DNA of 64,000 bases from positions 23,766-87,765 of the forward strand of contig NZ_PQHZ01000027.1 of assembly GCF_003385185.1 (NCBI RefSeq), written 5' to 3'. Each line of letters starts with the position of its first letter. Positions within the stretch are counted from its first letter, which is position 1. A program made the position numbers and the translations under genes. Source of the stretch: Amycolatopsis palatopharyngis. Its GTDB lineage: Bacteria; Actinomycetota; Actinomycetes; Mycobacteriales; Pseudonocardiaceae. Positions 28,343-36,364 of this stretch are shown here, in pieces. The notes beneath the pieces were generated by a model. That model saw only the letters and a list, made by a program, of their open reading frames with translations, did no database searches and was not told the DNA's origin.

Positions 28343-28999
28343 TCAGGACGTTTTGAGCTTGATTTCCAGGCGTCGCAACAGAAGCGCGGTCGGATAACTT
28401 GCTGCGAGGAAGATCAGCCCGGCCAGCGTAAGGGGCTCGAGCCACTCGTAGGTCTGGCTGCCGAACGCCCGTGCGGTGTGCACCAACTCGGGCACCGTGA
28501 TGAGCGCCAGGAACGGCGTCTCCTTGAACATCGCGATGGCGTAGTTGCCCAAGGCCGGAAGCACGTTGCGGATCGCCTGTGGGAGGACCACCCGCTGCCA
28601 AGTGATCCGCTGAGGAAGATGCAGGGCGGTGCTGGCTTCCCATTGTCCTGTAGGTACTGCCTCGATGCCTGCCCGGTAGACGTCCGCGCAATAACACGCA
28701 TAGTGCACACCGAGACCGATCACCCCCGCCGTCATCGGCGACAGGGTGACTCCCAAGCTCGGCAAGGCGAAGAACAGGAAGAACAGCTGAATCAGCAGCG
28801 GCGTACTGCGGATGAACTCGATGAACGCCGTGGTGAGCTGTGCCAGTACTGGGATTCGCAAGTACCGGATGATTGCGAAGACCAGCCCGAGTATGGCGGC
28901 GAGGATCGTACCGAGCACCGTGGCTACCAGCGTGTACTTGGCGAAGTGCGTCAGAAGTTCGGGAAGCGCCTCGAACGCGTAGTTCCAGTCCCAGTTCAC
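28343..28999 (-). CDS. Ectoine-type ABC transporter permease, EhuD-like (copy 2)
   Basis: A 218-residue inner-membrane permease, close in length and sequence to the first EhuD-like protein (MNWDWNYAFEALPELLTHF against MTWDWEFAWEALPVVLDGL). The EAA loop is AGIEAVPTGQWEASTALHL. It starts with GTG overlapping the upstream permease by 4 bp (GTGA). It presumably works with the binding protein at 27379-28284, but no ATPase gene is joined to it. It could share the ehuA ATPase. Confidence 0.85.
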   Translation of the reverse strand: MNWDWNYAFEALPELLTHFAKYTLVATVLGTILAAILGLVFAIIRYLRIPVLAQLTTAFIEFIRSTPLLIQLFFLFFALPSLGVTLSPMTAGVIGLGVHYACYCADVYRAGIEAVPTGQWEASTALHLPQRITWQRVVLPQAIRNVLPALGNYAIAMFKETPFLALITVPELVHTARAFGSQTYEWLEPLTLAGLIFLAASYPTALLLRRLEIKLKTS

Positions 29000-29721
29000 G
29001 GTGCCGTCACCTCGATCTTCTGCGGGGGCCTGCGTGTCCGGAAGAGGCTCTTCACGCCTTCGTGTTGTCCCAGTCGTGCCTTGGCCGCGACCTCAGCAAG
29101 GTTCGAGAAGAACGTGACCGCGTAGGCGAGGATGAAGTAGATGACCATCAGGACGAGGTAGATGAACGGACGGTCACCGCCCGCCTTGTGGAACGACTCA
29201 CCGATCTGCATCAGGTCGACCAGCGAAATCGTGAACAGCAAGGGGGTGCTCTTCAGCAGCTGGATGAACAGGTTGTTCATCGAAGGGATCATCAAGGCGA
29301 TGGCCTGTGGCCAGACGACGCGGCGCATCCGAGTCCACGCCGACAGGTTCAGCGCTGTTGCCGCCTCCCATTGTGTCTTCGGGACTGCGTTGATCGACCC
29401 ACGCACCACCTCGGCGCCGTACGCGCCGTAGTTCAGTCCGAGGGCCAGCACGCCGACCACGACCGCGTCGAGTCGGAAGCCGATCAGCGGTAGCGCGAAG
29501 AACAGCCACCACAGCTGGATCATCAGTGAGGTTCCTCGGAAGAACTCGATCACGATGCGGGCGACGCCACGCACCGGTAACCGGTGCGAACGGGCCATCA
29601 GGCCCAGCACTACCGCGAGGATGACCATCAGGATGGTCCCGAGGACCGTGATAAGCACGGTGAGGCCGAGACCGTCGAGAAGATTTCCGCTCCAGTCGAA
29701 CAGGGTGGGTGTCTCGTTCAT
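28996..29721 (-). CDS. Ectoine-type ABC transporter permease, EhuC-like (copy 2)
   Basis: A 241-residue partner permease with about five membrane segments and the EAA loop GSINAVPKTQWEAATALNL. It is the first gene of a two-gene minus-strand unit. The promoter should lie in 29722-29960, a gap with no other gene. The next recognisable sequence beyond that gap is the nucS/ehuA-like chimera on the opposite strand. Confidence 0.85.
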   Translation of the reverse strand: MNETPTLFDWSGNLLDGLGLTVLITVLGTILMVILAVVLGLMARSHRLPVRGVARIVIEFFRGTSLMIQLWWLFFALPLIGFRLDAVVVGVLALGLNYGAYGAEVVRGSINAVPKTQWEAATALNLSAWTRMRRVVWPQAIALMIPSMNNLFIQLLKSTPLLFTISLVDLMQIGESFHKAGGDRPFIYLVLMVIYFILAYAVTFFSNLAEVAAKARLGQHEGVKSLFRTRRPPQKIEVTAP

Positions 29722-29963
29722 CGGTACTTCCCTCCCAGAGTTCGATCAGGCCAGGGTAGTCCAGGAATCACGCTCTGTTACCTCTCGTCGACTGTAGGCC
29801 TGCCACCGCCCGGCGAACAGGGAGTGACCAGCTCGGGTCTGTCCCGACACTAACGGGCTAAGACGGATTACGCGTTGATTCCGCCGCCCGGCGAGTAGGA
29901 GATGTTATGTGCGGCGGGCCGAGACGCGGCCACCGGCCGACGTCTCTTGGTCTCGACGGACGT

Positions 29964-30185
29964 GTGCGTGGCCGCTCCGTGTCAGATCGACTTCACTGGA
30001 GGTTTACTGCCTACCTGTCGAAGGCCGGCCACAAGGTTTCCCCTGTGAAGCCGGACAGTTCGGTGTCGGCGTGCTCCTACACCGAACCGTCCGACAAGCC
30101 GCTGACCTGGATGAGTCCGCCGTGCTGGCTTATCGAGGACGGCAACCTCTGGATCGTGTCGAGCAAGCGCGGCCGCGAGACCGAC
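29964..30185 (+). pseudogene. Remnant of the 5' part of a nucS gene
   Basis: The DNA aligns with the intact nucS (33349-34008) from its GTG start to about codon 75. GTGCGT and TGTCAG..CGAC are shared at the start, and the translated segment WMSPPCWLIEDGNLWIV is identical to NucS residues near 49-65. Relative to nucS there is a 5-bp loss near codon 3 and a further 1-bp loss near codon 13. A look-alike of the nucS upstream sequence (GGTCTCGACGGACG) is also kept. The homology stops before the nuclease domain, so no functional NucS can be made. An open frame of 103 codons (29907-30218) survives by chance. Confidence 0.82.
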
Positions 30186-30191
30186 GGGGAC

Positions 30192-30663
30192 CAGAACCTG
30201 CCGGATGCACCAGAGTAGGTCCTCGGAATGTCCAAGGGCGAGGTGCAGGAGCGCGGGATGGACTGCTGGATGGTCGGGCGGAGCCAGCACGTCGACCGTA
30301 AACCGCCTCAGTGCTCATGTGGTCGGCAGCAGTGGTGGCGATCGCGCGAGCCATGGCGATGCGCCTGAAAGTGCTGCTGTACGACGAGCCAGCCTCGGCG
30401 CTGGATCCCGAGCTGATCGGGGACGTGCTGAACGTGATTCGCAACATCGCGAAGAGCACGGACATGACCGTGCTGACGATTACGCACAAGATTCGATTTG
30501 CGGAGAAGATCTCCGACCGCGTGGTCATGTTCGACCACGGCCTTGACGCGGTGTGCAGGGCCCGCCAGCGCGGATCTTCGAGAACCTGAAGAAAGAGCAA
30601 ATTGCGCGTTTTTCCGGACACTCCTGGAGCGCTAGCGAATATGAGCTCTCAGAGTTATTCTGA
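30192..30663 (+). pseudogene. Decayed EhuA-like ABC transporter ATPase (C-terminal half)
   Basis: From CAGAAC at 30192 the sequence aligns with ehuA from codon 121 (QNITEAP) onward. An in-frame TAG and at least two to three frameshifts interrupt it. The segment near 30380-30540 still reads LLYDEPASALDPEL, a Walker B region, then ITHKIRFAEKISDRVVMFDHG. After another shift it reads GPPARIFENLKKEQ and ends at TGA 30661-30663. Walker A and the Q-loop are absent. It is probably the lost ATPase of the second importer (inference). It joins the nucS remnant with almost no gap. Confidence 0.82.
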
Positions 30664-30754
30664 TTGAATTTTGTGTGGTGAATAGTGTAACTCTGCAGGT
30701 CTTTCGCATACCGTATGTTTCCGGTTCTTCTGCCTATCTCAGATTGCGCCAAAC

Positions 30755-30792
30755 CCGGGGTTTCGAAAGGAAGAATCCTCACGAAACCCCGG
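30755..30792 (-). terminator. Hairpin downstream of the small secreted-protein genes
   Basis: CCGGGGTTTCG (30755-30765) and CGAAACCCCGG (30782-30792) form a perfect 11-bp stem with a 16-nt loop. It lies 17 bp beyond the stop codon of the minus-strand gene ending at 30809. No strong T-run follows. Confidence 0.65.
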
Positions 30793-30808
30793 ATAAGTGG
30801 CTAGGCGA

Positions 30809-31246
30809 TTAGTAGGTTACAGGTTCCGACCATCTTGTGAGCACGTTTCTCTGGCCAAATGTATCAGTCCATATCACGGTCGCAAGAGTGCGCCATCTCT
30901 GTGTACCTCCAACGTCGTAAGCCGAAACCTCTATATCATAGAATTGAGACGCCCAGCTTCGGTTGAAAGTTTTGGTGTTAGAAGCATAAACGCTTCCGTT
31001 CATGTATAGAGTTGCCTTGAGCTGAATGTGCGTGGCCGCGCAAACAGCCGAGGCTGTTCCTTGAGATTTCCATACCCCATTATCGTACGCCAGGGCAGTT
31101 GATGCGTAGTAGGGATCACACTTACCCCTTTCGATGGCGAGAGCCGTGCCGCTGCCAAGAAATAGACTGGCAGATGACATCGCCAACACGCAGAGAATCG
31201 CCGAAGCTAGCCTGGATTTGGTCGCGCAGTTCTTCTTTTTGGACAT
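30809..31246 (-). CDS. Small secreted protein of unknown function (B)
   Basis: About 145 residues with a Sec signal peptide (Lys/Arg-rich start, hydrophobic core, cut near GTALA). The mature part (about 110 residues) has two Cys and many aromatic and beta-forming residues, suggesting a small beta-sandwich. ATG 31246 is used; a TTG at 31291, whose TTGA overlaps the stop codon of the upstream gene, would add 15 residues and couple translation. The DNA is clearly lower in GC than the surroundings. No enzyme motif is seen. It pairs with the gene at 31288-31728. Confidence 0.7.
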   Translation of the reverse strand: MSKKKNCATKSRLASAILCVLAMSSASLFLGSGTALAIERGKCDPYYASTALAYDNGVWKSQGTASAVCAATHIQLKATLYMNGSVYASNTKTFNRSWASQFYDIEVSAYDVGGTQRWRTLATVIWTDTFGQRNVLTRWSEPVTY

Positions 31247-31287
31247 CCTCTGGATCCTTATCCTTGATTCGGAGATTACGAATCTTG

Positions 31288-31728
31288 TCAACTGTACCTA
31301 CACGACGTGTTGTAGAACCAATTCCCCCATCCATCCACTGCGCTTCTACCTGCAACTCTGGCACACCATTTAACTCCGGATCCCGGTGTTCTGGCGATCA
31401 TGTCAGTCGAAGCAGCGCAGGATGTTGAGACTCTATCGCACATACGGTAGCCGCTGGAGACTCGTTGTGCACCCGACTCTCCGGGGGCGCCACCTTTATA
31501 TAGTGCAACGGAAATTTCGAATTTATCGATGCCGTTGCAATTTGCGTAGCCGATACCAAAGTAATAATTCAAGCGATCGTGATTGTCTACAACCGCATTA
31601 TATCTGCAATTGTTCGCAGCTTCGGCCTGAGGGGCGTTCTGCACTGCAAACAACATGCTAGCAAGCGCAATAATGAAAAGGACTGCTAGGTTTTTTCGGG
31701 AGAAGGTTAGCCCAGTGCCGCTAATCAT
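31288..31728 (-). CDS. Small secreted six-cysteine protein of unknown function (A)
   Basis: 146 residues with a signal peptide (about 1-37, ending AEAA) and six Cys in the mature part, enough for three disulfides. ATG 31728 follows tggagt by about 6 bp. The segment FEISVALYKGG resembles IQLKATLYMNG of the neighbouring protein, so the two may be distant paralogues. Local GC is well below the rest of the window, and synonymous choices such as ATA, TTA and AGA appear, which suggests transfer. The function is unknown; extracellular inhibitor, toxin or structural roles are all open. Confidence 0.72.
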   Translation of the reverse strand: MISGTGLTFSRKNLAVLFIIALASMLFAVQNAPQAEAANNCRYNAVVDNHDRLNYYFGIGYANCNGIDKFEISVALYKGGAPGESGAQRVSSGYRMCDRVSTSCAASTDMIARTPGSGVKWCARVAGRSAVDGWGNWFYNTSCRYS

Positions 31729-32093
31729 AATACTCCAATACTGTCAGGTCGAACATAATTTCCAGTTATAGCATCAGTTCCGCTTCTTTAACTGTTCGAG
31801 CTTCTTCTATCTAGTGGCATGGTTCTGCATAAGGATGTTGCAGTGGAAGGGACAACCCGTACGACACTCGTACGGCAACCCGTACAAGCCGAGTTAGGTT
31901 CACCCGAGTGGGTTAACACTTAAGTACTGGGTGCTGCTCGCGTCGTTGCCCAGTATCGCTGCATGGGTTAGCGTTGATGCGCTGGGGAAACTGGTAGAGA
32001 TCCCGAATTTCGACGGCTTGACGGTGGATCTGTTTTACCAAAGTGGCCACTTTGGTGTTATTGCCACGGTGCTGCTTGGAGGGGGCGGAGTAA
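31729..32093. other. 365-bp low-GC divergent gap
   Basis: Lies between the secreted-protein genes (minus strand) and the XRE regulator (plus strand). It contains the operator-like repeats at 31853-31885 and a ribosome-binding site (ggaggggg, 32077-32084) for the regulator. An open frame at 31931-32188 overlaps the regulator in another frame and is not supported as a gene. Confidence 0.5.
31853..31885. promoter_or_regulatory. Iterated CCGTACGA operator-like repeats
   Basis: CAACCCGTAC occurs twice (31853-31862 and 31876-31885, 23-bp spacing). Between them CCGTACGA-CAC-TCGTACGG (31857-31875) is a perfect 8-bp inverted repeat. The cluster is in the divergent gap between an XRE-type regulator and the secreted-protein genes, so it is a good candidate binding site for that regulator. 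Confidence 0.5.
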
Positions 32094-32459
32094 TTGCAAC
32101 CAAGATTTGGGGAGATCTTGAAGTGGCACAGGCAATCGGCGGGGCTTACGCAAGAAAAGCTAGCGGACCGATCTTCTTTGAGTGTTGAGGCGATCAGTGC
32201 CCTAGAACGCGGCACGCGCCGTCATCCGCGTCACGACACTGTGCGACTGTTGGCCGAAGCGCTGGGCCTTCCGCACGATAGGCGTCAGTGGGGCGGGCTG
32301 ACTCCTCGTCCCACTGTGTATGACGACGGCTTGACAGGGGACGAACGAGCTGAGTTGTTTCGTCTGAAGCGAGAAAACAATCGTCTTCTGGCCGAAGTTA
32401 ATGCGCTCAATCGAGTTCTGCGAATATGGCGAGATACGATGTCAGCGCAAGTTTCATAG
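32094..32459 (+). CDS. XRE-family helix-turn-helix regulator with C-terminal coiled coil
   Basis: 121 residues. Residues about 5-58 form an XRE helix-turn-helix (LTQEKLADRSSLSVEAISALERG, with recognition helix SVEAISALE). A linker follows, then a Leu/Arg/Glu heptad-like segment (about 82-110) that could dimerise. A TAA directly precedes TTG 32094, so this is the first possible start. The tail resembles the leucine-zipper end of IS3-type OrfA proteins, but no transposase domain is present. It probably controls itself and the divergent secreted-protein genes. Confidence 0.72.
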   Translation: MQPRFGEILKWHRQSAGLTQEKLADRSSLSVEAISALERGTRRHPRHDTVRLLAEALGLPHDRRQWGGLTPRPTVYDDGLTGDERAELFRLKRENNRLLAEVNALNRVLRIWRDTMSAQVS

Positions 32460-32640
32460 ATTTGAATTTGTGTCGCAGTGGGCAACTGCTTGCGCTTATG
32501 TAAGGCGGGGATCGCTATTTGCTTCCCTTGGCGACCTCTCGGTCGGCCCGCTGACTGTTACCCCAGGCGCCTTGCGCTGAAGGTCTTCTTGTCGTCAGCA
32601 CCCGGGAGTTCCTCCGAGCCGTCTTGGAGCGCTAGTGGAA

Positions 32641-32695
32641 GTTCCCCAATGTGGCATTAGGGACGTTCAACGTCCCCAATGCCACATTGGGGAAC
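32641..32695. repeat. Tandem palindromic repeat, CCCCAATG family, two units
   Basis: Units at 32641-32664 (right arm slightly degenerate, CATTAGGG) and 32672-32695, period 31 bp. They lie just past the 3' end of the minus-strand Nudix gene (stop at 32714). The gap 32460-32640 before them is low in GC and holds nothing else I recognise. Confidence 0.85.
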
Positions 32696-32713
32696 TCCTC
32701 TGCCCGCGTGGCG

Positions 32714-33250
32714 TCAGCGCTCGTGGAGCAGCAGAAGGGTGTAGGCGGCGATCGACTGGGCGTCGGTGATCTCGCCTGTCTTGATCATCTTTTCGAACTC
32801 GGCGCGGTCGATCCAGGCCGTGCGCATGTCCTGCTCCTCGGCCTCGCGCTGCGGCTCGCCCTCGGTCAGTTCGGTGGCGAGGAAGACCCGTCCCTGCTGA
32901 CTGCTCATTCCGGGGGCGACGTCGAGCCCGCCGATGTCCACGATGGAACGCGCGTGCAGGCCGGTTTCCTCCTGCAGTTCCCGTGCCGCCAACTCCGGCG
33001 GGGCGAGATCGGCGAGTTCGGGAGCGGTGCCCTGCGGGAATTCCCAGGTACGGCGGCCGAGCGGGTAGCGATACTGCTCTACAAGGTGCAGACGATCGCC
33101 GTCCAGTGGAATGATCAGAGCATACGTCGGTTTGTCGACAACAGCGTAGATGCCCGCCGAACCATCAGGTCTGCGGATGCCGTCCTCGCGCATCGTCAGC
33201 CAGTTGTTCCGGTAGACCTCGCGGGTGCTCGTGCGTTCGATCGCGTTCAC
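32714..33250 (-). CDS. Nudix hydrolase (ADP-ribose pyrophosphatase-like)
   Basis: 178 residues with a clear Nudix box: Gly74-type start GTAPEL, then ARELQEETGL, giving the REx2EE Mg2+-binding glutamates. The N-terminal region (VYRNNWLTMREDGIRRPDG and YALIIPLDGDRLHLVEQYRYP) fits ADP-ribose or related sugar-nucleotide pyrophosphatases. The exact substrate is not determinable. It is divergent from nucS with a 98-bp gap. Confidence 0.88.
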   Translation of the reverse strand: MNAIERTSTREVYRNNWLTMREDGIRRPDGSAGIYAVVDKPTYALIIPLDGDRLHLVEQYRYPLGRRTWEFPQGTAPELADLAPPELAARELQEETGLHARSIVDIGGLDVAPGMSSQQGRVFLATELTEGEPQREAEEQDMRTAWIDRAEFEKMIKTGEITDAQSIAAYTLLLLHER

Positions 33251-33348
33251 ACACTCCAGTCTCCCGTTCTGGCCAATGCACTGCCTGATCCGGGTGATGA
33301 CTCGGGGTGCCCGAACGGGTAACTCCTGCTGTCCCCTAGTCTCGCCGG

Positions 33349-34008
33349 GTGCGTTTGGTAATCGCTCGGTGTCAGGTCGACTACGCCGGCAGGCTCACCG
33401 CCCACCTGCCGAAGGCCACCAGGCTTCTCCTGGTGAAGTCGGACGGTTCGGTGTCGGTGCACTCCGACGACCGCGCCTACAAGCCGTTGAACTGGATGAG
33501 CCCGCCGTGCTGGCTCATCGAGGACGGCAATCTCTGGATCGTGGAGAACAAGGCCGGGGAAAAACTCGTCATCACCATCGACGAGGTCATCGAGGAGTTC
33601 TCCCATGAACTCGGCGCCGAGCCCGGCCTGGTCAAGGACGGGGTCGAGGCGCATCTGCAGGAACTGCTCGCCGAGCACATCGTCACCCTCGGCGAGGGCT
33701 ACACCCTGGTGCGGCGCGAGTTCCCCACGGCAATCGGCCCGGTCGACATCATGTGCCGAGACGCCGATGGCAAGTCCGTCGCCGTGGAGATCAAGCGCCG
33801 GGGCGAGATCGACGGGGTCGAGCAGTTGACCCGGTATCTCGAACTGCTGAACCGCGACTCCCGCCTCGCGCCGGTGCAGGGTGTGTTCGCCGCGCAGCAG
33901 ATCAAGCCGCAGGCGCGAACCCTGGCCGAAGATCGAGGCATCCGCTGCGTCACCCTTGACTACGACGCGCTGCGCGGTATCGAGTCGGACGAGTTTCGGC
34001 TGTTCTGA
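33349..34008 (+). CDS. nucS: Mismatch-specific endonuclease NucS
   Basis: 219-residue nuclease that cuts both strands at mismatches and provides non-canonical mismatch repair in actinobacteria lacking MutS/MutL. The N-terminal DNA-binding domain (about 1-115) includes MSPPCWLIEDGNLW. The C-terminal RecB-like nuclease has PVDIMCRDADGKSVAVEIKRRG, giving the catalytic Asp and the Glu-x-Lys pair. The C-terminal DEFRLF tail is the usual beta-clamp-binding end. GTG 33349 is the start. A broken relative lies at 29964-30185. Confidence 0.95.
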   Translation: MRLVIARCQVDYAGRLTAHLPKATRLLLVKSDGSVSVHSDDRAYKPLNWMSPPCWLIEDGNLWIVENKAGEKLVITIDEVIEEFSHELGAEPGLVKDGVEAHLQELLAEHIVTLGEGYTLVRREFPTAIGPVDIMCRDADGKSVAVEIKRRGEIDGVEQLTRYLELLNRDSRLAPVQGVFAAQQIKPQARTLAEDRGIRCVTLDYDALRGIESDEFRLF

Positions 34009-34322
34009 GCCCGGAGTCCCGGGACACGCGCTCGGCGCGAACCCGTCCCGGCGACGGCGACGGCGCAAGTTCTGCTCGCCGAGTTGCGGTGCCGCAAGGT
34101 ATTGGTCACCGTTAAGTGATCAATCATGCACGGCAGGCGAGCCAGGCGTGGCCCACACGCTCGTTCACCTGCTGAACGAAACCACGCGTTCCAGGTCTTT
34201 CTTGTCAGAACCGGACACGTCGGACCGCCCGCATTCATCTGTGCGAAAACATGCAGTAATGTGCGCTCGCAGCTAGTTCCTGGTGCTTCTTGTTGGATGA
34301 TGTGCGAAGTGGGGTGGCCCGA
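34009..34322. other. 314-bp gap between nucS and the symporter gene
   Basis: No gene seen. It contains several small symmetric elements: GTCCCGGGAC (34016-34025), TTGCGG-TG-CCGCAA (34084-34097) and TCGTTCA-CCTGC-TGAACGA (34161-34179). The last is a 7-bp inverted repeat that could be an operator for the symporter operon or a weak hairpin. GC is lower from about 34095 to 34300, suiting a promoter. Confidence 0.45.
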
Positions 34323-36026
34323 GTGCACGTACTGGCCGAGGCGGATCTGCGCCTCGATGCGAACGCGATCGACTATCTGTTGCTCGCGTTCTACTTCGTC
34401 CTGGTGCTGACCATCGGCTACCTCGCCCGCAGGCAGGTGTCGAGCAGCCTGGACTTCTTCCTCTCCGGACGCTCACTGCCCGCCTGGGTGACCGGCCTGG
34501 CCTTCATCTCCGCGAACCTCGGCGCGATCGAGGTCATGGGTATGTCGGCAAACGGCGCGCAGTACGGCATGCCCACCGCGCACTATTTCTGGATCGGCGC
34601 GGTACCGGCGATGTTGTTCCTCGGTGTCGTGATGATGCCGTTCTACTACGGCTCCAAGGTCCGCAGCGTGCCGGAGTTCATGCGGCGCCGGTTCAACAAC
34701 ACCGCGCACCTCGTCAACGGCATCAGCTTCGCCACCGCGCAGATCCTGATCGCCGGCGCGAACCTGTTCCTGCTCGCGAGCGTGGTCAACCTGCTGCTCG
34801 GCTGGCCGATCTGGGTGTCGGTGATCCTCGCCGCCGTAATCGTGCTGGCGTACACCGCGCTCGGCGGGCTCTCCGCCGCCATCTACAACGAGGTGCTGCA
34901 GTTCTTCGTGATCGTCGCGGCGCTGCTGCCGCTGACGATCGTCGGCCTCTACAAGGTCGGCGGCTGGGACGGCCTGGTGGAGAAGATCTCCGGCGGACCC
35001 GACGGCGCCGAGAACCTCAGCGCTTGGCCCGGTAACGAACTCACCGGCTTCGGCAGCAACTTCCTCTCGGTGCTCGGCCTGGTCTTCGGTCTCGGCTTCG
35101 TGCTCTCGTTCGGCTACTGGACCACCAACTTCGTCGAGGTCCAGCGCGCCATGGCGTCCAAGAGCATGTCGGCCGCGCGCCGGACACCGATCATCGGTGC
35201 GTTTCCGAAGATGTTCATCCCCTTCATCGTGATCATCCCCGGCATGATCGCCGGTGTCACCGTCACCGAACTGCTCGGCGAGAACAAGACCGCGCTGATG
35301 AGCGGTGAAGGCGCACCCAGCGGGGCGACATACAACGACGCGCTGCTGCTGCTCATCCGCGACCTGCTGCCCAACGGCATGCTCGGCATCGCCATCGCCG
35401 GTCTGCTGGCCTCGTTCATGGCCGGTATGGCGGCGAACCTGAGCTCGTTCAACACCGTGTTCACGTACGACATCTGGCAGGCCTACATCAAGAAGGACCG
35501 GCCGGACGGGTACTACCTGCAGGTGGGCCGGACGGTCACCGCAGGTGCCACGGTCCTCGCGATCGGCACGGCCTTCATCGCCTCCACCTACAGCAACCTG
35601 ATGGACTACCTGCAGCAGCTGTTCTCGTTCTTCAACGCGCCGCTGTTCGCAACGTTCATCCTCGGTATGTTCTGGAAGCGGATGACACCCACGGCCGGTT
35701 GGACCGGCCTGGTGTCCGGCACCCTGTCCGCGCTCGCCGTCTTCATCCTCGCCGAGACCGGCGTATGGGACCTGCCCGGCCAGGGCGCGGCGTTCGTCGG
35801 TGCCGGTGCGGCGTTCGTGGTCGACATCGTGGTGAGTGTCGCGGTCACCTACCGGACGCAGCCGAAGCCCGAGGCCGAACTGGCTGGCCTGGTCTACTCG
35901 CTCACGCCGAAGGCGACGCGCACGCACTCGACCACCGGCGACGACGCGGGCTGGTACCGCAACCCGACCCTGCTGGCCGGGATCGCGCTGGCTCTGATCA
36001 TCGTCCTGAACATCATCTTCTTCTAG
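34323..36026 (+). CDS. Sodium:solute symporter (SSS family, SGLT-like)
   Basis: 567-residue membrane carrier with 13-14 hydrophobic segments. Typical motifs are FFLSGRSLPAWVTGLAFISANLGAIE region (FFLSGRSLP and ISANLGAIE), VPEFMRRRFN and TALGGLSAAIYNEVLQF, which resemble vSGLT-type sugar carriers. Na+ coupling follows from the family. The substrate is unknown. GTG 34323 is used (ggggtgg upstream); TTG 34290 is an alternative. It is followed closely by a small membrane protein and then by a lipoprotein and dhaKLM, so a three-carbon or sugar substrate is worth considering. Confidence 0.88.
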   Translation: MHVLAEADLRLDANAIDYLLLAFYFVLVLTIGYLARRQVSSSLDFFLSGRSLPAWVTGLAFISANLGAIEVMGMSANGAQYGMPTAHYFWIGAVPAMLFLGVVMMPFYYGSKVRSVPEFMRRRFNNTAHLVNGISFATAQILIAGANLFLLASVVNLLLGWPIWVSVILAAVIVLAYTALGGLSAAIYNEVLQFFVIVAALLPLTIVGLYKVGGWDGLVEKISGGPDGAENLSAWPGNELTGFGSNFLSVLGLVFGLGFVLSFGYWTTNFVEVQRAMASKSMSAARRTPIIGAFPKMFIPFIVIIPGMIAGVTVTELLGENKTALMSGEGAPSGATYNDALLLLIRDLLPNGMLGIAIAGLLASFMAGMAANLSSFNTVFTYDIWQAYIKKDRPDGYYLQVGRTVTAGATVLAIGTAFIASTYSNLMDYLQQLFSFFNAPLFATFILGMFWKRMTPTAGWTGLVSGTLSALAVFILAETGVWDLPGQGAAFVGAGAAFVVDIVVSVAVTYRTQPKPEAELAGLVYSLTPKATRTHSTTGDDAGWYRNPTLLAGIALALIIVLNIIFF

Positions 36027-36038
36027 GAGGGGCGAGCA

Positions 36039-36317
36039 ATGGCAACGGAATCCAAACCGACCAAGCGTGCGGGCGCGTTCGACATCCGCGTGGTGATCGC
36101 GCTGCTCATCGGCGTGTACGGGATCGTCATCACGGTCATGGGCATCGGCTTCACCACCGACGCCGAACTCGCCAAGGCCGCGGGACTGAACATCAACCTG
36201 TGGGCCGGTCTCGGCATGCTGGCGTTCGCGGCCTCCTTTGTGGCCTGGGCGAAGATTCGACCGCTGCGTGTCCCGACGGAGGAAGACGACCAGGAGTCCA
36301 CACCGCGGTCTGAATGA
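36039..36317 (+). CDS. Small two-helix membrane protein, symporter partner
   Basis: 92 residues with two membrane segments (about 18-38 and 53-70) and charged ends. ATG 36039 follows ggagggg and lies 12 bp after the symporter stop codon. A small membrane protein beside an SSS carrier is a recurring arrangement in actinobacteria, so an accessory role is likely but not shown. Confidence 0.7.
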   Translation: MATESKPTKRAGAFDIRVVIALLIGVYGIVITVMGIGFTTDAELAKAAGLNINLWAGLGMLAFAASFVAWAKIRPLRVPTEEDDQESTPRSE

Positions 36318-36364
36318 CCGCGTCCTGCCACGGTGGCGGGACTCGTCCCGCTACCGTGGCGTTC

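Noticed and set aside
29907..30218. 103-codon ORF read as a functional small protein
   Set aside because: Its middle is nucS coding sequence cut off by frameshifts and its end runs into the ehuA remnant; it is an accidental frame across a pseudogene junction.
31931..32188. 85-codon open frame ahead of and overlapping the XRE gene
   Set aside because: It overlaps the supported regulator in another frame, lacks a good ribosome-binding site and its end is clearly out-of-frame reading of the HTH region.
32094..32459. Insertion-sequence OrfA (IS3-like) reading of the XRE gene
   Set aside because: Only the C-terminal coiled coil resembles OrfA. The N terminus is a normal XRE domain, no OrfB follows and no terminal inverted repeats were seen.
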